A DNA stretch of 64,000 nucleotides, taken from positions 434,001 to 498,000 of the forward strand of contig OZ020249.1 of the NCBI GenBank assembly GCA_963971285.1. The letters run 5' to 3'. The position numbers and the translations under genes were made by a program. The stretch comes from Astropecten irregularis. Its lineage: Eukaryota > Echinodermata > Asteroidea > Paxillosida > Astropectinidae. Each line of letters begins with the position of its first letter. The first letter of the stretch is position 1. Shown one piece after another: positions 47,401 through 59,400 of this stretch. A model generated the notes under the pieces. That model was not told the origin of the DNA and made no database searches. It was given only the letters and a program-made list of their open reading frames with translations.

Positions 47401-50400
47401 TACCAATTTTGCAGGTCAGTGATGTATTATATGAAAAAGGGCATGGTTGTTATTTTTTTACGGGTAATAGAATCGAAAAAATGGAGCCGGGTACTCGATG
47501 GTTTCGGTCGGGTTTCGAGTACCCGGGTAGAACGCACAGCCCTAGTATGGAGTGCCTATGATACAATATTACAAGGACAATGATCAATGTCTAGTCCATA
47601 CCTGGGCTTGTGTCATCCCATTTAGAGAACATGTCATCAAGCAGCTCATAATCAAACGTGATGCAGTACTTCATGTGCTCTGCTGGAAACTCATTCTCCG
47701 ACACACACTTGTGGAACACCAATTCCGCAACATCTGTCAGCGAAAAGAGAAAAACCCAAAGTGTTGGAGAAAAATGTTTAGAACAACAGCTCGGGACTTT
47801 ACATTTTCCATAGGTACTTGGTCCAGTCCTCTCTCATCGAAGACAAAATTGGAATGAACTAAAATGTTTGATGTTGCCTTATCCCATCTCCACACCAATG
47901 CAAGATTCCATTTCTTTTACTATCCTTCTGTTACCATCGACAATGGCGCCCTCAAGAGCCTTGCGGATTTAGAGGGTCTTACAAATGTTCTCGTAGGGGG
48001 TAATGCGAAACAGAAGCTCAGGCTCCGGCTCTATCATCCAAATGCTGAAAATATATACTGAAACTCTGTTTTCCTTTTCAAACCAGAGATTCTTCTTCAG
48101 AGCTGCAGCCAAAATCCTATATTCTGAATACAGGTTGTGGTTTATCATTGAAGCTGAAGCTCTGTTTTCCTTTTCAAACCAGAGAATCTACTTCCGAACT
48201 ACAGCCAAAAGCCTCTATTTTGATACCTGTTCATTTCAGAATGGTTTTACAAAATGGAGCCAGAGACGGAGCCGAGCCTGAGCCTCTATTCCATAAACAC
48301 CCGTATTTTACTCTTTTACAAGACCAAAACATTCCCTTTGGCAATAATTAGGTGGATGCACTCATCGTTGCCTTGGTGATTTGTTGCCATGGAGAAGTAG
48401 TTCATCCTTACCTGGCATCCTCTTGATCAGTTTCCTCATTGGGGTGGATCTCTGCTTGGTGAATTTGTCCTCGCTGACGGAGTACATAGCGTGCTGCCAA
48501 TTCTTGTGATTCAGGATTGCCCGGGCCACGTACCTTGTGGAATAAAACCAGGCAAACATGGAAGAATGAATCCAGACTGAAAGGAAATCAATTCACCCTT
48601 GATTGACACAAGTCCCATAGTTTCATCCATTTTGTTTTCTTTGGTGCAAAAGGGTTCAGAGTAAAGTGTTTCATCACAGGTTGTGACCCGGATGTAAATT
48701 CTAAGAAAGCAAACAAATTTGAGTCTCTTTGGTTTTTTTTGTTTCCTAATATTTGTGACTCGAATTGACTCAAGCTAAATATTTGACTCGACTCGACATT
48801 CTTTACTCATCTTGAGTCGAGTCGAGTCAGTTCTTCAAAATGACTTCACTCGAGTCACTTCTTCAAAATGGCTTGACTCGACGACTTACTCATGTCCCTT
48901 GTCGATGGCCAGGTCCAGACAGTTATGCTTGTTAACATCCTTGAAGGAGAGGTCAGCTCCCCAATCACAAAGGAGCTTCACCATCTCCACGTGACCATTC
49001 TTGGAAGCCAGATGAAGCGGTGTTGTCTATTTCGGGAGACAAAAAAGGAAGCAAATAAGCTCAGAATCTTACAAATCTATGAAGCATTTCTGGTTTAGCC
49101 TGTGGCAGCTTCATTAAGTACACTCTCTGAGTTGTGGTTTTTAGAAAAGCATCAAGTTATGTCGACAGGACGTTCTCTTAAAGCAGTATGAACATATTGG
49201 TTACATCCAGTGCCCAATTCCATAGAGCTGCTTAAGCACCAACATTTGCTTATTAATCATGAAAAGACTTCCTTGATCAAACATGATTACCAAACAAATT
49301 TTGATTTGATGTTTACTGCTTTTGACTTGTATTCAGCCATTTTTTGCAGAGCATAACATTCACAAGGAGTTTTGGCTGGCATACTTATTTTATTTACCAA
49401 GATTTTGTGTGCTTAAGCAAATTCTGGTGTTTAAGCAGCTCTATGAAATTGGTTCCAGGATCTTCTTAGAATGCCATAAACCCCCCAAATACCAAGTAAA
49501 CATTGGCACTATTGTACCTCCACCCATGACATAAAGGCTGGAATCTATGAAGGCTTATGTCTACAATCCAAAAATATGGGTACTTTCCCTGTTTATACTC
49601 CAATTAGGGCGGTTCCCAATAGAGCGCCGCCAAGTCCGCCAATCACAATTCATAGAATTAGTCAACCCAATGCACATTGGATCAACAAATTCTGTGCACT
49701 GTGATTGGCCAATGCATTGCAAACTCTTGGTAGCGCACAACAGTGTATTTGGAATTGCGAGTATACACCGATCCGGTGGTACGACCATGGAGGTAGGAAA
49801 CGCCCGCCTTTACCCCTGTCCGCATTTTGTCCGTCAACAAAATAATTTACGCTCCGCAGCACTCTATATTGCAGGGTGTTATGTCCCCTAATCATGAGAC
49901 ATACACCCTGCAAATATAGAGTGCGACAGAGCGTAATTCGTTTGTTGCCAGACAAAAGGCAGGCGGGGACACTGCAGTAATGGCAGACAGTATATCGTGT
50001 CATCGGAACAGTCTATTAACCCTATGCCGTGCATCCTACCTTAGTTTTGTCGGTAGGATCAACGGGACTGTCGTTTTCCAGCAGAGCGGTGGCGCACTTC
50101 ACCCAGCCATTGGCAGCTGTGCAATCCAGAGGAGTCCACTGCGATTGATTCCTGTCAATGACCAAAAGTTTCTATTTCATTTCAGATCAATGCACATGGG
50201 GAATTGGCTGAGACTAAATAGACCTTGGGTCGTGGGTTCGAATCCCACCTGAGCCAGCATGTGATTTTTTCACGTGCTCTCACAAGCACTGAGTATACAG
50301 TGCTCATCCAAGTCGGTAAAGGGCAAGCCTAATTTGCATATTATCTATTTCCCGACCAAAATCATTTAATATTCATGATTTACTGCGGTACCTGCCGCGA

Positions 50401-53400
50401 TTTTGGATTTGATTCACCCCGCTGACCCCAGCTAGCTCGGTGGCCTAGCGGTATGGCATCTGCACTAGTAAGCAGGAGGTCGTGGATTCGAATCCCACCT
50501 GAGCCAGCATGTGATTCTCTCACGCGCTCTCACAAGCACTGAGTATACAGTGCTCATCCACGTCGGTGAAGGGCAAGCCTAATTTGCATATTAAATAGAC
50601 CTTATTCACGGTGCATCCATCCTACATTTCAAGCAGTGCAATCAAACCAAGGCTTGGATTCAAAATAGTCTGGTACCAGATTTCTTTTTAGAATTCTTTC
50701 CAACAGTTTATATACAAGGAGGTGAGAAAATGGATGGGCCACGAATGCACTGGCTCCGGCTCATGAATCCGTTCTAAAATTACGGGTATCAAAATAGAGA
50801 CTTTTGGCTGCAGTTCGGAAGAAGATTCTCTGGTTTGGAAAAAGAAAACAGAGCTTCTTCAATGAAAAACCACAACCTATATTTCCAACACATGGATGAC
50901 AGAGACGAAGACAGAGCCGAGCTTTGAGAAAGGTCCCTATTGCACGGTAAACACAGCGGGCTGTCATTTGTATCAAACTCTCAACTCTCAAATCTTCTCT
51001 CTGTCCTGTTTTTCTTGTCCCGTCCAATTTTTGTTTCATACCTTGCTTCGATATCCGCTCCTGCATCGATGAGTGCCAGGACGCATTTAGCCTGACCCTG
51101 AGATGCAGCCAGATGAAGAGGAGTGTTGGAGTCTTCATCTTCATCGTTGATTCCTCCCTCGTCCCGACGAACAAGCTCCTTAAGAGTGCTGCAAGAAACC
51201 AAGAGAAATAAGGAGTGGAACATTATAAAACCAGGGTCCTCTTTGGCTCCATCAGGCTTTGGCTCCATTTCGTGAATCCATTTTAAAATTACAGGTATCA
51301 AAATTGAGGCTTTTGGCTGTGGTTCGGAAGTAGATTCTCTGATTTGAAAAAGAAAACAGAGCTTCAGCTTCAATGAAAATCATCAACCTATATTTTCAGC
51401 ATGTGGATAAAAACAGAGCCAGAGCTGAAGCCGGAGGCGAGGTCTGGAATAAGGCCCAAGCGTCTGTAATCATATGAAGATTTCTGGAGCTGTATAACCA
51501 TACCGACATAATATGAAGACCAACTAAAACACTAACCAACCGCGCACAAATGTACAACTCAATGTGAAAGACCAACCATACAGAGGCTTCATACGTATTG
51601 AAGCACCAACCAGGCACACAGAACCCAACACACAACCCAATGTGAAAGACCAACCATAGGCCTACAGAGGCTTCATACGTATTGAAGCACCAACCGGGCA
51701 CACACAACCCAACACACAACCCAATGTGAAAGACCAACCATACAGAGGCTTCATACGTATTGAAGCACCAACCAGGCACACACAACCCAACACACAACCC
51801 ATTGTGAAAGACCAACCATACAGAGGCATACACAACCCGACACACAACCCAATGTGAAAGACCAACCATACAGAGGCTTCATACGTATTGAAGCACCAAC
51901 CGGGCACACAGAACCCAACACACAACCCAATGTGAAAGACCAACCATACAGAGGCTTCATACGTATTGAAGCACCAACCAGGCACACACAACCCAACACA
52001 CAACCCAATGTGAAAGACCAACCATACAGAGGCATACACAACCCGACACACAACCCAATGTGAAAGACCAACCATACAGAGGCTTCATACGTATTGAAGC
52101 ACCAACCGGGCACACAGAACCCAACACACAACCCAATGTGAAAGACCAACCATACAGAGGCTTCATACGTATTGAAGCACCAACCGGGCACACAGAACCC
52201 AACACACAACCCGATGTGAAAGACCAACCATACACAGGCTTCATACGTATTGAAGCACCAACCAGGCACACAGAACCCAACACACAACCCAATGTGAAAG
52301 ACCAACCATACAGAGGCTTCATACAGGTTGAAGCACCAACCAGGAATACACAACCCAACACACAACCCAATGTGAAAGACCAACCATACAGAGGCTTCAT
52401 ACAGGTTGAAGCACCAACCAGGAATACACAACCCAACACACAACCCAATGTGAAAGACCAACCATACAGAGGCTTCATACGGGTTGAAGCACCAACCAGG
52501 CACCCACAACCCAACACACTACCCAATGTGAAAGACCAACCATACAGAGGCTTCATACGGGTTGAAGCACCAACCGGGCACACACAACCCAACACACAAC
52601 CCAAAGTAAAGCATCTGGGTTGATTTCACCGAACTCATCATAACTCGCATGACATCTGATGCATTGCAGCCCTACGCAGGGCATGATGGGCTATCCTTCG
52701 TAACTCAAGTTGCGATCGATTGTAGGGCTTTGTGAAAACAACCACTGATCTCATTTACTGAAGTTCATTTCTTGTATTGTACACCGTTTTGGCACAGACT
52801 TTCCGATACTCTAGTGTTTTTATCAAGAAATCCTGCTTTTAACGTGATATCAAAAAGCTTTCATGAGATAAATGAAACTACAGAGGAGGGATTGAGAGGC
52901 TGAAGTAACGGCCAAGGAGTGTCTGTCTTACTGGACTCGTCCGTGCTGAGCTGCAAGATGCAATGCTGTCTGCTCCTCTTCATTCTTCAATTCCAAGGTT
53001 GCTCCCCGGTCCAGTAATATCTGTCACACGAGAAAAAATGATAATGAAATCCTCAACTCTCTGCTCCACTACGAAACAAGATCCTAGTTAGAGAGGTGAA
53101 CAAATTCTGTCCGCAGTTGCACTGTTTGAGCTGGGAAATCTAACCGAGACTATGATGGTTGAAAGCAACTGCAAGCTAGCAATAGAACGACTTGTAATTG
53201 AGACAAAATTGTTCTGGCCAGTCGAGCTGGACTTCAAATAGGCAAAATAAAGTCCAGTCTGAAAAGGGATCAAGTTTCAACCTTGGGACAATTTAACAAA
53301 GCATTAGATTGATCTTAAAGGTAGTATCATACTTTGGTAAGAAACCAACAATGTAGTTCTTTAACACAATTTACTATAACTCATAAATATTCATGACTAT

Positions 53401-56400
53401 AGCCGAATCCCAATTGGTCAATTCACCATCACGTGCCAGTGGATATATTTGTTGATCACCAGCGAATAGGCAATGGAATCTCTGAAGGAACTGTTACACA
53501 TGTAACATCTCACTGCGAATGTAACATCTCACTGTGCATCTTAGGACATGTTTGCATCACGAGTGTGTGAGCTTCGACCTGTACACATGAAGTTAATGGC
53601 GGCTCACGAACACGAACTTTTTGCTGCACTTATACTGATACCGATCTCAATGAAATGGTGAATATTTATGAGGTAGAGTAAAACAAATATCACATGGTTT
53701 ATTTCGGGTGGACAGTCGATTCTAGCTTCCCTCGGTGTTGGAAGTTGACAAACTAGTTCCCTTGGCGAACGGGAGCTAGAATCAACTGTCCACCCTTAAA
53801 CCATATGATATTTGTATAATACCAAATCGAACATTTTCGCATATATAAGCAGAAAAAAACCTGCCATAAAAACAATGCCATAGGGATTAGATTAAGTTGA
53901 TTCCATGCAATTTAGGATAGGTCTTACCACAGAGCTTAACGTTCATAGAATTCTGCTGTCCACCATACCTTGACAATATTTATGTAGCCTTTTTCAGCTG
54001 CAATGTGCAGAGGTGTGTTGTTATAGCGATCGCTGGTCATCAGCAACTTCTTGACCTTTTGTTTGCGATGGTCCAGCAGAACCTGCATATGAAAAGGAAA
54101 ACAATGGACATAAATTTTTAATACCGTTAGTACTTCAACAATTTTAATAATGTACACAAGAGTCTTACCATAACAATGGCGGTTTACGAAACGGAAGCTC
54201 AGGCTCCGGCTCCATTTCGTGAACCCATTTTTAAACAACAGATATCAAAATAGAGGCTTTTGGCTGCGGTTCGGAAGTAGATTCTCTGGTTTGAAAAGGA
54301 AAACAGAGCTTCAGCTTCAATGAAAAACCACAACCTATATTTTCAGCATATGGATGACAGAGCTGGAACACGAGCCTGAACTGCCGTTTCATAAACACTT
54401 AATTTTTTACCGACACAACAGCAGCAAATTTTACTGAGTCTATTAAGTATGACATGAATGCTAAGCATTTATTTAGCGAAGTACTGGTCACAAGCAATCT
54501 AACTAAAATTGAAGTTCAGCTAATAACCTGGTTTTACCTAGCACAAATTTCCACGCTAAGCAAAAATTGGCAGAGTACCAATCATAAGCAATATGTACAT
54601 CACATGAAATTGACACTGGTAATCTTTGATGCTTATTCAGTTTAAAGGATAATGGATGTCCATAAATACCGTCAAAGCCTGGACTTCGTTCTCTTGAGCA
54701 GCCCAGAAGACAGAGCTTTTCTCATGCTTGTCGACGGCTCTGATGTTGGCGCCGTACTTGAGAAGCACAGCAATCGTAGCACTGTGGCCGTTGCTTGCAG
54801 CAATTAACAGCGGCGTGAAGTTGTCCTTGTCACGACGCTCAATTCGTGCACCGCTGGAACAAGGACATAACTTTGGTTATCCCAAAATACTCGTGAATTT
54901 TTCAAATCATACGAATAAGAATTAAAACCTTCCTTTTTCATTCCAAATTCACAAAGTCAGGGACTTATCTTCTGAGTATTTCTGCTTTGATGTTGCAAAA
55001 ACGGGACAAAACACGAAAATATTGAGAGCAAAATTGAACTATGCTTTTAATAATAAGTCCCACTGCCAGTAATACACATATAAATATCCCTTTTAAACAT
55101 CAGTTTTGAACTTCAGATTTTGGCCACTGAAACTTGACGAGGACACCAAAAATTGTCAATTACTTTTTAAGCAGATACTCTACGACTTGGTGGCGATTTT
55201 GAGCGCTGGCTCGGTGAAGCGGAGTGGTCCGGTCAAAGTTGAGAGCGTCAATGTGCGCACCCTTACTCAACAGCAACTTGACGATGTCCAGATGACCAGC
55301 GCCAGCGGCAATGTGAAGAGGAGTGTTGCGCTGATTGTCAAACGTATTCATGTTGGCTCCTGTATACGTATACGGACAAAGTTTTTATTTTCAATATAAA
55401 ATTATAAAGATCCGTGGAACATCTTACTTTATAGCAACCCAAAACTCTGCATTACAATCTGAAAATATCAATAAAACTACAGAAACCTATTTTGTCGAGC
55501 TTGAAAGCAAGAATTTACAACTTTTACTCTGAAAGATCATGGCCAAATTTCACGGAATCTGTAACGGCCTATTTTATGTGCTTATGAGCACTGCTATGCA
55601 TGAAATGTAGTTCAAGGAATGCATAAGCAAGACTTTCAGTGCTTAATCGGTTAGCGAAGAATTTCTAGGCTGTTTCTGCTAACACGATGCCATGTGCATT
55701 CTGCAGAAAGTCCTTGCTTAGCGTAGGTGAGAAAGAAAACTCTCCCATGAAATACGCTAACCGTAAGCAAAAAAGGTATGTAGTCGTACGCCAAGAATTT
55801 TCGCTTAAATGGTAATGGATTCCATGAAATTGGGCCCATATCTCTAGGAGATTACAATTACTATAATGCACATAAGTGGTTTATATCAACATATTTTAAA
55901 GTAACCTTTAATATGATAGTACCAAATGTAAGCTCTCTTTTACCTTTTTCCAGACACATTTGAACGATCTCTTGTTTCCCACTTTCCACAGCGACATGAA
56001 TTGGTGTATTCAAATCTGTGTCCGGATCAGTCAGCATCTAAGAAAGAATACAGAGATAGACTTGTGCTGGCATAAGTTTTTTCAAGTGCATTCAAAAAGT
56101 AAAGTGTCCATCTGCAAGGGTAATAGATAATTTGCACATTTCTATATCCCAAGTTATTTACGCCGCCCGTCGAGACAAGGGATTTGATTCACCCCGCTGA
56201 CCCCAGCTAGCTCGGTGGCCTAGCAGTATGGCATCTGCACTAGTAAGCAGGAGGTCCTGGGTTCAAATCCCACCTGAGCCAGCAGTGTTTTTTTTTTTAA
56301 AAGGCACTTAGTGAAGTGCTCATCTTCGTCTGTGAAAGGTAATAATTATTCGCATAGTTATAACATTTATGACTTTCATCTTTATTTCAAGCAATGAAAT

Positions 56401-59400
56401 CACGTATCATTTTGGGGCAAAAATTCTGTGATAAGCACTTGTCAAGGAACGGTTATATACCGCAATAGCGCTCCGCACTAATGACGTCACACAAGTGATT
56501 TGGCCAGCACGCGCCTGTACAAAGTCCTCGGATGTCAGACAAACATTGACTCACACACGTAGTGTACACCATGAATGCACACAAGCACTCCCACCACACG
56601 TTTGCATGGTTGCAATGTTTGTCTGAGATCCGGAGTGCTATGCTATTGGTTTTCAACCTCAAGCATGCATAAGCCTGTTAGTCCTCAATGTGCTGGCACC
56701 TGCGCAGTCATTTACTCCTCAAGCTGCATCAGCACTCTATTTGTATCACTGATTAATTGAGGATTAAATGTAGTTCATTATGATTTCATAAGAGTGCCAA
56801 TAGGTTCAATGAGAATGACTCCAGTTGATTTCTTACTGCATTGATTCCCCTGCTTTATACTATCATATTTTAACACACTGAGTCAAAGCTCTTTGTAACA
56901 GGCAATACCATGGACCAATTTCATAGAGCTGCTTAAGCACCAAACCCCTTAGTGAATAAAATCAGTACGCCAGGCAAAACTCCTTGTGAATGTTATGCTT
57001 TATAGCAGAGAATGGCCGAATACAAGTGAAAAGCATTTAACATTCACATGAAAATTGGGTTGGCAATCCGTTTGATCAAGGAAGACTTTTCATGCTGAAG
57101 CAAATTTCGTGCTTAAACAGCTCTATGAAATTAGGCCCAGGTTCCTGTCAGATGACAAAATAAATTCAATAACTGTAAACAAGAGAAAGATTAGGGTCAA
57201 GATCACTACAAAAAAAAACCTACCGGTAAAAAATATCAGTTCATGATCAGTCTTACCTGGTTTAATATTTCCTTTTTTTCGCCAGCTTCAAACAGCAATT
57301 TGACGATATCTACGTGGCCTTCAGTGCAGGCAACCAGCAGTGGTGTGTTGCTTTCCTCGTCTCTGCAACGCAGTGCGGCACCTTTCTCAATCAGCATCTT
57401 AGCGATGGGGAGGTTGCCATGGGTACATGCCATGTGCAGTGGGGTCATTAGCTGCTTATCAACGGCCTGTAAGTAACAGCAAAAAAAAAAAAGCAGTTGA
57501 AGAAATGCTGGAAAAACCTTGATGGGGACATGACTTACAAATTCTGATTAAAGATGCAGTACAGGATTGGTAACATACCCAAACAGAAATGTTCACAGAT
57601 TTACGTATAAGTTTAAAGATGTGCAGACGGTGCTGATAGAAACATACTGTTAAAATATTTCCACCTAATCTGGTGTATTTATCCAGAAATTAGTCAAACA
57701 AAGACAGAAAACAGTTTTGATCTCGGGGTATTATATCAAAACCATTGTTTATGTTTTATAAGCTAGAAAAATTGAGTCCGATTTTTGCTATTTTCTTGTA
57801 ACTCAAAAGTTTATTATACACCTGTTAAACGTTTATCATTTCACGTACATGTTGGATCAGACAAAGTCTGAGTGCTGCTCTGTGTCTTTTACCAATCATG
57901 TTTTATGCCTTTAGGTAATTTAATACTTTGATTTTTGTAAAATAAATGCAGATAGTCAAGGGCAAAAATATCAAGCAAGAGTTCAGTCAAGTGTGAAAAT
58001 CCCTATCCCATACAGTGCCCACTTAAAAAAAAAAAAAACATGAAAAATGGCCACAGTATTTTAAAATCTTTTCACAGGATTGTTGATCTTCCAAAGATCA
58101 AAAATGTAATTTGTTTGGCCAATTAATTTTACTCTTTTCTGAATAAAAACAGTGCTCATTTCATGCAGAAAAATTTTCATAAATACCCTGTCAGTATAGG
58201 TAAATCTGTGAAGATTTCAATTTCGGTATGCTACCAAAGTATGATAGATCCTTAAGACATGAAGGGACAAAACAACAGTAATAACTTCTGTGGTAAACAT
58301 GTCAAACAAATATTGGACTGTTTGCATTTTTTGGTGAAATGCCATGATGATGATGTGATACTTACATGACTACATGTTTTTTTATCGGAATTCTGCCTTC
58401 CCTTAAAGGCATAATACAGGACTTGGTAAAAGTGACAGAACAGCTTGCAGACTGTTCATAATTTGATTTGTCATGGAATAAAAACAGACCTGTGAAACGC
58501 ACCCCAAGATTAAAACTGTTTTACTCATTTCTGGATAAATACAGCACTTCAGCCACAAATGTTTTAATGGTATGGTTCTACCAGCACCATCTTCATACCC
58601 CGAAAGTTATACGTCAATCTGTGAACATTTCTGTTTGGGTATGTCAGTATGTTACTGTACCTTTAATAAACTTGATTCATTTAACTTAATGATTCATCCT
58701 CTAAAATCATGTTATTCCATTGCTCTTACTGAAACACTTATGTTGAGAAGCCTTATGCCATGTATGCCCAAAAAGGTTCAGCAAAAAAGAAATGACATTA
58801 AAAACAAAACTAGTTTATTACCTCGAAAATGATTTTGCGTGAGTTGAGAAGTTCCCTGGCAGCGACCTCGTTGCCCCTCATGGCGGCAAAATGCAGAGGA
58901 GTCTGTCCGTAGATGTCCTGAACATTGACATCCGCTCCTTCAGCCTCCAGGTATGAGATGATGCCACCGTCCTGATCACTGTCCTCGTCATCTTCGTCAT
59001 TGTCATTGTCATTATGGTCACCTTGAGCGGACGTTGTCACCTGCTTACTGGAGGAGTGTTTGCAGCGTGCAGCAAAGTGCATAGGAGTTGTGCTGTCCTC
59101 CCCTCTACACTGGGGATCTGAAAATTAAACATTTGGAGTTATGAGGCTTTAGCCTATGAGAAAGATCCTGCTAGGATCAAAATTTCAGGCCCTCCTAACT
59201 CTGAACAGCCTATGAGAAAGATCCTGCTAGGATCGAAACATCAGGTCCTCTTAACTCTGAGCAGTCTTTGAGAAAGATCCTGCAAAGATCAAAACGTCAG
59301 GCCCTCCTAACTCTGAGCAGCCTTTGAGAAAGATCCTGCAAGGATCAAAACGTCAGGCCCTCCTAACTCTGAGCAGCCTTTGAGAAAGATCCTGCTAGGA

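Noticed and set aside
47111-47406. Short ORFs within the hAT element as transposase
   Set aside because: Each is under 100 codons, on overlapping frames and strands, with no recognisable hAT dimerisation or catalytic motif.
51751-52623. Long repetitive ORFs on both strands (252 and 187 codons)
   Set aside because: They arise because the 78-bp minisatellite unit is a multiple of three and lacks stops; no splice or start context and both strands are equally open.
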